Position numbers and translations under genes: made by a program
Shown: positions 8,101 through 15,539 of the stretch, piece by piece
Position numbering within the stretch: the first letter of the stretch is position 1
How the letters are laid out: each line of letters starts with the position of its first letter
The notes under the pieces: generated by a model
Database searches by the model: none
What the model saw: the letters and a program-made list of their open reading frames with translations, nothing else
Told to the model about the DNA's origin: nothing
Origin: Candidatus Melainabacteria bacterium
GTDB lineage: Bacteria; Cyanobacteriota; Vampirovibrionia; Obscuribacterales; Obscuribacteraceae
Assembly (NCBI GenBank): GCA_016212515.1
Contig: JACRFZ010000057.1
Span: 1-36,164 of the forward strand
DNA length: 36,164 nucleotides
Direction: 5' to 3'

Positions 8101-11100
8101 CATTGGTTCCACCGTTGAAAGCAATCAGCGGCGAGGCGCCACCGGCCTGCAAGGCGCCCGTGCCGCCCACCATGGTTATGGCACCGGCGGTGGTTCCATT
8201 CAGATTGACCGACGAATTAACCGAGCGCAAAAGAGCGCCGCTGCCTGCAGATATACTGAGAGCACCACCGGCGCTGTTGCTCTGCAGGTTGAGAGCCCCG
8301 GTATTGGCCCTCAAGGCGGCATTGGTGCCGAGTGTGATGCCGGCGCTATTGGCGTTGACCGTAGCCCCCTGCACAACCTGACTGTTGGCCAGAATAATTT
8401 CCGAACCGGAGCCCGTACCACTGTTGATGGTGAGGGTGCCGGTAGAGCTGGCACCAGCGTTGAATCTGACATCGCTATCAAGACCGCTGCCGGCCTGTAG
8501 CGTCAGGCCACCGGTGCCGTTGGAAAGCGTGCCGCCGACGACGATATCGGCACCGGCACCACCAGCAGTAAAGTTCGTCGCACCTGAAGACGTGAAGGCG
8601 CCGATGTTCAAGTCACCCTGGGCAGTGGTGACGCCGGCAGTGGAAATAGTTGTACCGTTGGACACCACCCGTCCATTTATTTGATTGACATTTACCGCCA
8701 CCGTACCACCTCTGAAAGAGACGGTGTTGGCGGCGTTCAAAAGTCCATCGGCAGGACCACCGCTCACTGTAATGTTTCCGGCCGTGGAGGGATTGAAGAA
8801 AATATCACCGCCGGCTGCCGCGGCATTGATCTGAGAACCGGCGGACATTGTCAAATTGAGAGCGTTTCCGGCAAAGTTGGACTGTAAGGTAACATCACCG
8901 GCGCTGCTGGTCAAAACACTGCCGGCACCCAGGTTCACAACCCCGGAGTTAACGTTCAGATTACCGACCACACTGACATCGGCACCGCCCTGAAGAGAAA
9001 CCGCTGCCGCACCGCTGTTGCCGGCAGTGATCACTCCGGTACCGGCAGTGTTGCCGACATTGCCAGAGATTAGCACCCCTCCGGCGGAAGCCAGACCAAG
9101 ATTGCCGGAGGCAGTGACTCCGGATACTTTCAAGTCGGCTCCTGCCAGTCCGGAACTGACACTGAATGTGCTACCGGTGCCGTTTACAAACCCATCCAAC
9201 TGTCTGGCTGAGACATTCACGGCACTGGAGCCGCCGTTCAAGTTTATATTGCCGTTGCCGCCGTTGGCCGAGATCACACCGCTGGCAGGACCGCCTGAGA
9301 TGTTTACGGCGCCGGGATTAGCGACACTGTTGAAATTCACATTGCCAGTGGATGAGGCAAGAGTAGCGGTGGCGCCGCCCAGAGTCACCGACAGCGCGCC
9401 TCCGCTTGCAGAACCGGAGATCTGTAGGTCTTGTGCTGTAGATCTGACGGTGGCGGTGTTGGCCACAGACATGGTCGGAGTGGTGATGGTGGTGGCACCG
9501 CCCGAAACCGTCACTCCGGAGGCAACCGCAAGATCCGAACCGGCACCGACGCCGGTGTTCACCAGTAGAGACCCAGTGGTTGTGACATTGTTATTGAGGC
9601 GAATGTCGGCGTTGCTGCCCGTGCCGGTAGCAAGAGTGAGGCTGGCGGCTCCCGCATCAATGCTACCGGCGGTAATCAGGTCGGCACCGTTGCCGGCAGC
9701 CTGCAATAGAGTAGTACCGGTGCTGGTAACCGGCCCGACCCTTAAATCACCGCTCTGGGTGACCAGGGAAAATGTAGAACCGGTGCCGCCGGCACTACCG
9801 ACAATGGAGGAAACATTAACATTGACGGCGCTGCTACCGCCGTTGAAGACAACCTGCGGGGTAGCACCGCCGGCTTGAACAGAGCCCAGACCGCCAGTCA
9901 TTGTGATGGCTGCGGGGCTGCCGACGCTATTGAAGTTAACGTTGCTACTGGTCGAGCGCAAAAAGGCTCCCGAGGCAAGCGAAACATTGAGAGCACCGCC
10001 GCTATTGCTTTGCACATTCAAGGCCCCGGTATTGGCTCTCAAACCGGCATTGGTACCCAGGTTGAGGCTGGCGCTATTGGCATTGACCGTCGCCCCCTGG
10101 GCGAGCTGGGAGGCGGCAATGGTGATGTCAGACCCGGTGCCGGTACCGCTATTGATAGTCAGCAAGCCAGTGGAAGTAACGGCGGAATTGATCCGCACAT
10201 CGCTGTCGGCACCGGCTCCCGCTTGCAGAGTCAGGCCACCGACGCCGTTTGAGAGGGAGCCGTTCACTATTATGTCGGCACCGGTTCCATTGGCGGTGAA
10301 ACTGGTGGCGCCGGAGGACGTGTAACCGCCAAGGCTCAGGTCTCCGGCAGCCGTAGTCACTGTGCTCGTGGTGATGGCAGCCCCATTCGACACCACGCGC
10401 CCATTAATCTGGTTGACGTTGACATTTACAGCACCGCCTCTCATAGAAACAGTACTACCGGCATTCAGCAAACCGGCAGCAGGCCCACCAGTAACGGTGA
10501 TGGCACCTGCCGCTATCGGATTGAAGAAAATGTCGCCTGTGGCGGCCCCGGCATTAATCTGCGCTCCGGCAGCCATACTGAGATTGAGGGCATTGCCGGC
10601 AAAGTTGGATTGCAATGTCACATCACCGGTGCTGGTGGTCAGTACGCTGCCCGCGCCAAGACTGACGGCACCGGAATTGACAGTCAAATTGCCCACCACA
10701 TTAACATCGGCACCGCCCGAGAGTGCAACCGCTGCCGAGCCGCTATTACCGGCAGTGAGCACGGCCGTACCGGCAGTGTTGGTGACATCACCCGAGATCA
10801 GCAGGCCGCCCGCAGACACCAGACTGACATTGTTTGAGGCCGTGACACCGGATACTTTCAGATCGGCACCGGTCAACCCGGAATTAACGGCAAAGGTACT
10901 GCCGCTCCCCTTCACAAAGCCATCAAGTTGCCTGACATTAACACTGACGGCACTGGTGCCGGTATCCAAACTAATAGTGCCGTTACCACCGTTTGCTCGG
11001 ATAACGCCGCCGGCACCACCACCGGTGACAGTAACGGCACCGGGGCCGCCGCTCTGGTTAAAAACCACATTGCCGCTGGTGGAACTCAAAGTGGAAGCAG

Positions 11101-14100
11101 CTCCGCTCAAACTGACGTTAAGAGCACCGCCGGCCAGATTGCTTTTTACAGTCAAGTCACCGGCACTGCTCGTCACGGAACCATTGCCGGCCACGGTCAA
11201 AACAGGCGAATTCAAAGTGAGATTGTCACCGGCAATGGAGCCGGCCGTGCTGACATCTATACTGGCAGTTCCACTGCTACCGGCGGTGATTGTGAGAGGG
11301 GAACCGGCATCACTGCTCAAAGCCCCGGCTACTGTAATGTCGGAATTAGCGCCGGAGGTCTGCACTATGAGCGAACCGGCGCCGCTCTCACTGGCCGCGG
11401 CGTTGAAAACAATGTTGGAAGCACTACCGGCGCCGCTGGTGATGAAGGAAAGATCGCCGGCGCCTGTTTGTGTGACGGCGGCACCCACAGTGATGATACC
11501 GCCGTTGGCGGCACTGCCGGAAGTGGTGAAGCTCAAACCGCCGCCCGTGTTGTTGACTGCACCCACAATAGTAATGTCGCCGGTGACGCCGTTTTGCACA
11601 GTGGTCAAACCGGAAGTAGTGAGCGGTCCGACTCTGATCAGGCCGGAGGCAGCTTGAACGGAGAGGGCACCCAGGTTGCCCTGAATAGCACTGGCCGTAT
11701 CAACCCGGCCGACATTAATGACCGAACTGGTGCCGGCGGCTGCCTGCAATGAACCCAGGTTAACACCGCCGTTGCGCAGAGTACCGCCGGTAATGGTGCC
11801 GGAAATAGCTCCTGTGGCACTGTTGAAAACACCGGGGAAGCCTGGCGTGGCTGTTGAGACGTTAATGGTACCGCTACCGGCGCCGCCGGTGACATTGATA
11901 CCGCCGGCCACGGCTATGGAATTTCCGCCGGCATTGGTTTGCTCGGCAACCAGAGTGGCATTGCCGCCCCCGGTCACGATCGGCACGGCGGCAGCCAGGG
12001 CAATGGCACCACCAGCAGTACCGCCAGCGCTATTAGAGAAGGCGGCTACATTGAGATTACCGCCGCCGGTGTTAAAGGAGCTGACATTGGTGAGACTGAC
12101 GCTTCCACCCTGTCCGGAGCGATCAGATACATCTATGTTACTGGCGGCCGATAGTGGCGTCTGAGCCGTACCGCGCACCCCCGAAGCAACCAGGGCGGAG
12201 CCGCCGCCGGTGGCGATGGACATAGCCGCGCCGCTGCTTATTCCGCCTGTTGAGACAAGGGCCAGGCTACCACCACCCGTATTGATGTTGCCCAGCATAT
12301 TGATGGACTGGCCGGTGCCGCCGCTATTGGCTCCGGCCAACACCTTGACGCTGCCGCCGGCAGCGCTCGTCAGGGCTCGACTGGTGATGCCACCGCCATA
12401 ACTGTGCAAGAGGATATTTCCGCCGACGGTACCGGCAGAAGTGATATTACCGATATTCAACGCCTGGTTGCCGACTCCCGGCAGTTGATTCTCAATCAAG
12501 ACATTGCCGCCGGCGCCGCCCACCCCGCTAGCCACAATGGACAGGGTGGAAGTATTGATGGCTCCGGTTCCAACCCCATCACGATCGGCGAGCAGATTGA
12601 CGGCTCCACCGGCTCCAGCCGACGGGCTGGTGTTGAGGGTGCCGTTCAAGAAGGATATGTTATCTCCGGCGGTGACGCTGACGGCTCCGCCCTGGGTAGC
12701 CATAGTACCGGCATTGAGGTTGATAGAGGTATCTCCGAGACCGGAGTTTATAGTGAAGCTGCCGCCGTTGGTATTGACGGTCCCGACAGAAAGATTGACC
12801 TGGGAGGGAGCGGCAATGCTGACACTACCGCCGCTCAATATCGACTGACCGGCACCGGCCCCGATAGCAATGCGCCGGTCAGCGCCCGTACCGGCTGAAA
12901 CCGAGAAGGAGCCGCCATTAACAATGGCCCCGCTGGAATCGAACTGAACTCCGCCGCCGACGCCGCCCACCACTGTCGGCTGCCCTACGGCCACATTGAT
13001 AGAGCCACCAGTAGAACCAGCACCAAAGGCAGTCAGGGAACCGGCTTGTATGGAATTGCCGCCCGCGCCGCCGGTACGACCGGCGCCGATAGTGATATTG
13101 CCGTTGGCAAAGCCGCTAGCGCCGTCAGTACGGATGTTGGAACCGGTAGGCAGGGCAATGGTGCCACCGGCGGTACCAGTAGCATCGGCGAAGGCAAGCA
13201 GGGTGACATTGCCACCCGCGCCGGTAGTGCCGCTGGCATCAATCAAACTGACTCCGGCTCCCGTCGAAAGTGAGATACTGCCTCCGGCAGCGCTTGCCCC
13301 GGTGACTGTAACCGAACCGCCACCCGGCACGGCGCCGGCCGGCGGAGCACCGGTGAGAGTAGCCGTACCGGCACCGGCAGCGGCAGTAGTGAAGGCCGCA
13401 CCGGCGATCATGGTAATGTCCTGCCCGACCCCGGCATTGCGAGCCGTAATGCTGTATCCGCCGGCGCCGCTATTGGTTATGTTGCCCGAGGCAATAACGG
13501 CAAGCTTTTCCCCCACGGTTATATTGCCGCTGATATTGATATTGCCGCTGTTATAGTAGGTGGGGTCGCCGGTCAAACACTGCTCGCCCAAATTGAGCAC
13601 GGCGGTATCGGCAAGCACATGAGAGGCCAGCCCGTATGTATTGAGAGTACCGGTTAGCTCACCGACATTAAGATCGGCCGTGCCCTGCCCGGCGTTTAGA
13701 TTAACGGCAGCAGAAAGCAAGTCACCACCGGTAATACTAATATCGGCATCACCGCTGTAGTCGCTACTGCGAAACTGGATATTCTGAGCAGCCTTAAGTG
13801 TACCGCCCAGATTGTTGAAATTGACATTGGAAGCCAGGGTGGCAGCATCCGTATTGACGTTGATACTGCCTAGAGGCGCGGCAATGAGACCGCTATTGAC
13901 GAAATTGCCGGACATGGCATTCAAATTAACATTACCGGCGCTAGCCAGCACCGTGCCGTAATTGCTGACCGACTGCGCCGTCAGATTGACAGTAGAACCG
14001 GAAAGCACGCCGCTGTTGCCGATATTATTGCCGGCTGTGATGGATAGCACACCGGGGGATGCGATGGTGCCGGTGTTGAAGATTGAGCCGACGGCATTGA

Positions 14101-15304
14101 TAGAAAGCCCTGAAGAAGAGAAGAGACCGCCGGAGGGCATGAGCACACTCAGTATCGGCGAACTGACCACTGGAGCGCTACCGGAGAGTAAGCCGGAAAC
14201 GGTCAGGTTACCGAAGTTCAAGCTGGACTCGGAAGCGCTACCCGACTGCAAGGTATAAAGGTTGCCGGCAATGTTACTGCCCCCCATCACTACCAGCGGA
14301 TCGGCGGAGTTGAAGCCGATGCCGTACAGGGTGATATTACTAGGCACCACCAGTGTACTGAGCGTGTCGGTCTGACTGGCTATCAGGGAAAGGGCACCAC
14401 TTTGACCGGCGCCATCGGCGTTCAGCACTATGCTCTGACTGCCGCTGCCGGTCACCTGCGTGAGAGCGATGTACTGAGATGGCGTCACCATCTGCCCGGG
14501 ACTGACGACCATGGCGGTGCCACCACTTACGACACCATCAACACCCATCGTCCCGCCCACCATGATGCTGGTGGGAGCAGTCACCGGCGCAACGATAGTG
14601 GCCTGGCTGGAAGAAAGATCAAGAGCCAAACTGGTGGGTGACGCCAGAGCGACAGGGACGGGATGGTCCAGGACCGGCGAGCTGGTAGGGACGACAGGGG
14701 TCGGCACCGGTGCGCTGGCTGTCGACATGAACGCCACCGGTGAGCCGGCATCGGACGAGGCACTGACAGTGTTCGCAGGGGCCGATAGGCCGGAACCGTC
14801 CACCAGCACTGCCGGCACAGGAGGCGTGAGCGTAACGCCGGCCACAGCCGGAATCAAACCCGTGGTGGCATCCACCTGGGGCATACCGGGGGCAGCAGGC
14901 ACCACCGGTGCCTGCGGTCCACCGCCGGACTGACCATCCTTGGAGGAACCGGGCAAATTGTCCTGCACGGTCACACTCAAACTACCGGAAGCGCCGATGG
15001 CTGCCACTGTGGCAGTGTTGTCCGGAACCGAGACGGACTGAGTGGCAGTCACCACACTGGCCGGCTGTTCGAAAGCCTGTGCCAGAACCTGGAAGGGAAA
15101 CAAAAAGGGCAAGCCCAGGATCAGGCAGAAGGAAGCTGCCGTAAAATTCTTGCGCCAGGGAAGACCGCCGGAGCCCGGAAGCTTGTTCGACTCAGCCAGG
15201 GAAAGAGAGGCACTGGAGCGACGAGAGGAGACCGACCGACTCAATTTCTCGATGTTAGTGAGCCGGTGAACAATCCTCCTGGTCAGTCGTCTAACTCTCT
15301 TCAA
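5153..15304 (-). CDS. Giant filamentous-haemagglutinin-like secreted repeat adhesin (3383 aa)
   Basis: The first 80 residues form an extended signal peptide: a long basic leader, a hydrophobic core at about 55-73 and an AQA cleavage site near 77. A Val/Pro/Ala-rich segment follows (about 80-240), then a Gly/Asn/Ser/Thr-rich body with continuous beta-helix-type patterns (NINVSG, GNVNLN, GGxVNV) as in haemagglutinin/two-partner-secretion exoproteins. Residues about 1390-2730 hold eight related modules forming a 576-residue super-repeat. A Gly/Ser linker near 3115 leads to a distinct C-terminal domain with a FecR-like strand pattern at about 3220-3300. I see no autotransporter barrel and no LPXTG motif, and no TpsB partner lies in the window. 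The mature chain appears to have one Cys (near residue 576). TTG is chosen as start because AAGGTGG sits six bases upstream. Adhesion is inferred from architecture. Confidence 0.88.
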   Translation of the reverse strand: MKRVRRLTRRIVHRLTNIEKLSRSVSSRRSSASLSLAESNKLPGSGGLPWRKNFTAASFCLILGLPFLFPFQVLAQAFEQPASVVTATQSVSVPDNTATVAAIGASGSLSVTVQDNLPGSSKDGQSGGGPQAPVVPAAPGMPQVDATTGLIPAVAGVTLTPPVPAVLVDGSGLSAPANTVSASSDAGSPVAFMSTASAPVPTPVVPTSSPVLDHPVPVALASPTSLALDLSSSQATIVAPVTAPTSIMVGGTMGVDGVVSGGTAMVVSPGQMVTPSQYIALTQVTGSGSQSIVLNADGAGQSGALSLIASQTDTLSTLVVPSNITLYGIGFNSADPLVVMGGSNIAGNLYTLQSGSASESSLNFGNLTVSGLLSGSAPVVSSPILSVLMPSGGLFSSSGLSINAVGSIFNTGTIASPGVLSITAGNNIGNSGVLSGSTVNLTAQSVSNYGTVLASAGNVNLNAMSGNFVNSGLIAAPLGSINVNTDAATLASNVNFNNLGGTLKAAQNIQFRSSDYSGDADISITGGDLLSAAVNLNAGQGTADLNVGELTGTLNTYGLASHVLADTAVLNLGEQCLTGDPTYYNSGNINISGNITVGEKLAVIASGNITNSGAGGYSITARNAGVGQDITMIAGAAFTTAAAGAGTATLTGAPPAGAVPGGGSVTVTGASAAGGSISLSTGAGVSLIDASGTTGAGGNVTLLAFADATGTAGGTIALPTGSNIRTDGASGFANGNITIGAGRTGGAGGNSIQAGSLTAFGAGSTGGSINVAVGQPTVVGGVGGGVQFDSSGAIVNGGSFSVSAGTGADRRIAIGAGAGQSILSGGSVSIAAPSQVNLSVGTVNTNGGSFTINSGLGDTSINLNAGTMATQGGAVSVTAGDNISFLNGTLNTSPSAGAGGAVNLLADRDGVGTGAINTSTLSIVASGVGGAGGNVLIENQLPGVGNQALNIGNITSAGTVGGNILLHSYGGGITSRALTSAAGGSVKVLAGANSGGTGQSINMLGNINTGGGSLALVSTGGISSGAAMSIATGGGSALVASGVRGTAQTPLSAASNIDVSDRSGQGGSVSLTNVSSFNTGGGNLNVAAFSNSAGGTAGGAIALAAAVPIVTGGGNATLVAEQTNAGGNSIAVAGGINVTGGAGSGTINVSTATPGFPGVFNSATGAISGTITGGTLRNGGVNLGSLQAAAGTSSVINVGRVDTASAIQGNLGALSVQAASGLIRVGPLTTSGLTTVQNGVTGDITIVGAVNNTGGGLSFTTSGSAANGGIITVGAAVTQTGAGDLSFITSGAGSASNIVFNAAASESGAGSLIVQTSGANSDITVAGALSSDAGSPLTITAGSSGTASIDVSTAGSIAGDNLTLNSPVLTVAGNGSVTSSAGDLTVKSNLAGGALNVSLSGAASTLSSTSGNVVFNQSGGPGAVTVTGGGAGGVIRANGGNGTISLDTGTSAVSVNVRQLDGFVKGSGSTFAVNSGLTGADLKVSGVTASNNVSLVSAGGLLISGDVTNTAGTAVLTAGNSGSAAVALSGGADVNVVGNLTVNSGAVSLGAGSVLTTSTGDVTLQSNFAGNALNLSMAAGAQINAGAATGDIFFNPIAAGAITVTGGPAAGLLNAGSTVSMRGGAVNVNVNQINGRVVSNGAAITTSTVTTAAGDLSLGGYTSSGATSFTANGTGADIIVNGSLSNGVGGLTLQAGAGADSDVRINSAVTSTGLLTINSGTGTGSDITIAASQLAQGATVNANSASLNLGTNAGLRANTGALNVQSNSGGALNVSLASGAFLRSTSSNVNFNSVGSPAAITMTGGLGSVQAGGATPQVVFNGGSSAVNVNVSSIVGSAGGTGSTFSLVTQSGDLRVGPVTSTGTTLLQAAGNGADLITAGSIDAGAASLTLATGTGSNADIRLNNNVTTTGSLLVNTGVGAGSDLAVASGVTVSGGATTITTPTMSVANTATVRSTAQDLQISGSASGGALSVTLGGATATLASSTGNVNFNSVANPGAVNISGGPASGVISANGGNGNINLNGGSSAVNVSARQLDGFVNGTGSTFSVSSGLAGADLKVSGVTASGNLGLASAGGVLISGNVGNTAGTGVITAGNSGAAAVSLQGGADVSVVGNLNVNSGVVNLGAGSVLTSSAGDVTLQSNFAGNALNLTMSAGSQINAAAAGGDIFFNPSTAGNITVSGGPADGLLNAANTVSFRGGTVAVNVNQINGRVVSNGTTISTAGVTTAQGDLNIGAFTSSGATNFTAGGAGADIVVGGTLSNGTGGLTLQAGSGLDSDVRFNAGASSTGTLTINSGTGSGSEIILANSQVVQGATVNANSAGITLGTNAALRANTGALNLQSNSAGGALSISAGSGALLRSVNSSVNLNGTTAGAITMVGGTGALQAGGASPLIAFNGGTNAVNINVASITGNASGTGTTFSVVAQSGNLNIGPVTSTGTTTFRALGSGADIVTTGAINSGAGALTIGTGNGGNADIRLNHNISTTGALTVDSGNGAGSDVALATGVTVSGGTTTVNTPTLSLANNALLRSTVGDLQISGSAGGGPVSVSLTGGGSSLTSQTGNVNFNSVANPGAVTVTGSSVNGIINAAGGAGFVNFNGSTANNVSVTASRINGITNGTAATMSLTLTNPNSASGTFDLGNITTNNSFSYSTPITGNIRVSGDITSNTGLVNLTSGTGAANSITLASGADLRGQTGINLNTANLNLQSGPAAATVTAVTGSLNVQSNTASRSLNIQGSGTPTSSLNALAGAIGLNQSNAGNITVGGSVNLTASGNLNARVGTGNLAVNANQLSSAGININNGLATVAGAITVNSQSGNLLFSSPVTTNGGAVVLGANGGSLSLSGNDINTSRATGGGSVSLSALNGISGVGNIITTGVAGAGGNVSLSSAGQNVIVNTIQTRSTNAAGGNVTSSSANLRVVGIDGTGQSISATGATGGVVNISTTSNNPFIIGDASINGTASGISANGSNQGGKVIVAANGVTVNAGRTVSAVGGTGAGGVVTFTANNPANTNTVFNINGTVSATGGTPATGVVAVGAAAGQAFTLNLPGAINAGQQLTLGNFNALTGLATGLPSGLITLNPPPAAVLPSPPYNTPFISYNGVLPVPPVGGGGSGSSSSTGSGRLLGEISPLSSRNLNDDAGLRISTDLTQVFEEDALDQEIQTVMNVLARRKESQESNTIGGSVTHSSDFTPAEVARLNSEGIVTSGETAANNFGLVEGNLVFAPDHDITVHFSEGKLFIPADSVVFVMKTKDSVAIYDLHQRGQGAVSVVSSQKLIQLDPGRLLVLTSQPGRDFDRVGGQFRMVGYRNPRQQDLSDDLRAFAMDFSLPSALTNVLPLKQMLDSGNRLDQLAIQRVLKDSALLGELTGAAGPYKSSAPASN
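7157..8884 (-). repeat. 576-residue (1728 bp) coding super-repeat, copy 2
   Basis: This block and 8885-10612 are in register at exactly 1728 bp. For example, GATACTTTCA occurs at 9123 and 10851, and the VNVNQINGRVVSNG segment occurs near 8660-8700 and 10385-10430. Inside the unit the LQ-S-N/S marker codon recurs at 8882, 8282 and 7694 with spacings of 600 and 588 bp, the same as in copy 1. DNA identity is visibly imperfect, with many third-position changes. The phase of the unit is arbitrary; I set it at the marker codon. Similarity fades towards 7157, where the next marker comes 567 instead of 540 bp later. Confidence 0.78.
8885..10612 (-). repeat. 576-residue (1728 bp) coding super-repeat, copy 1
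   Basis: The marker codon (the Q of an LQSN-like motif opening a strand pair) falls at 10610, 10010 and 9422, giving internal steps of 600, 588 and 540 bp to the next copy at 8882. A further partial module lies upstream with its marker at 11144, 534 bp away. The unit is thus three related modules of 180-200 residues that were duplicated together. Each module follows the same order: ADIRLN-like, GxGSDxxxA, LRxxxGxLxxxS, GNVxFN, AITVTGG, AVNVNV, GTGSTFSV. Confidence 0.82.
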
Positions 15305-15310
15305 CGGATA

Positions 15311-15317
15311 CCACCTT
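15311..15317 (-). promoter_or_regulatory. Shine-Dalgarno site that supports the TTG start of the giant adhesin
   Basis: On the minus strand AAGGTGG lies six bases before the TTG at 15304-15302. No in-frame ATG gives the same complete basic leader and signal peptide, so this site decides the start. Confidence 0.65.
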
Positions 15318-15352
15318 GCTTCCTGGACTTACATTAACCTTAATGAGGTACC

Positions 15353-15400
15353 TATTCCCCCATCTAGTTATATTATTCCCCCAAACGGGGGACTTCGCAA
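15353..15400 (-). promoter_or_regulatory. Candidate promoter and operator of the adhesin gene
   Basis: Read on the minus strand, TTGCGA (15400-15395), a 17-base spacer and AATAAT (15377-15372) resemble a sigma-70 promoter, with 4/6 and 5/6 matches. The spacer is occupied by a perfect hairpin, CCCCC-GTTT-GGGGG. The word GGGGGAATA occurs twice, at 15382-15374 and 15361-15353, exactly 21 bp apart (two helical turns), overlapping the -10 box and the expected start site. This layout suggests a regulated promoter. The leader to the TTG start would be about 60 bases. The divergent asnB gene shares this 235-bp gap; I see no clear promoter or Shine-Dalgarno sequence for it. Confidence 0.4.
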
Positions 15401-15539
15401 GGTTGAAGCCCAATTAGCTCGGGCTTTTGCCCGGTTGTCAGCAGCTCAGCGACAAATCCTCGCCCCCTGCCGACTTCCCCCTCTTTAAATGTCAAAATAA
15501 GGCACGAACCGGCTTCCCCTCTTTACAAATCGGTACCTT

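Noticed and set aside
7127..11146. CRISPR array or satellite DNA
   Set aside because: The repeats are long, diverged, in frame and protein-coding; there are no short identical repeats with unique spacers.
10362..11657. Long plus-strand open frames across the adhesin (also 7368-7865, 9018-9878, 11718-12164)
   Set aside because: They are antisense to a continuous 3383-codon frame with signal peptide and ordered repeats. Their products are Pro/Leu/Val-rich low-complexity mirror translations of the repeats, with no domain and no ribosome sites.
15408..15434. AAGCCC...GGGCTTTT hairpin as a terminator
   Set aside because: It lies between divergent genes where no transcript should end, has a short six-base stem and no proper T-run; at most an attenuator-like element for asnB, without further support.
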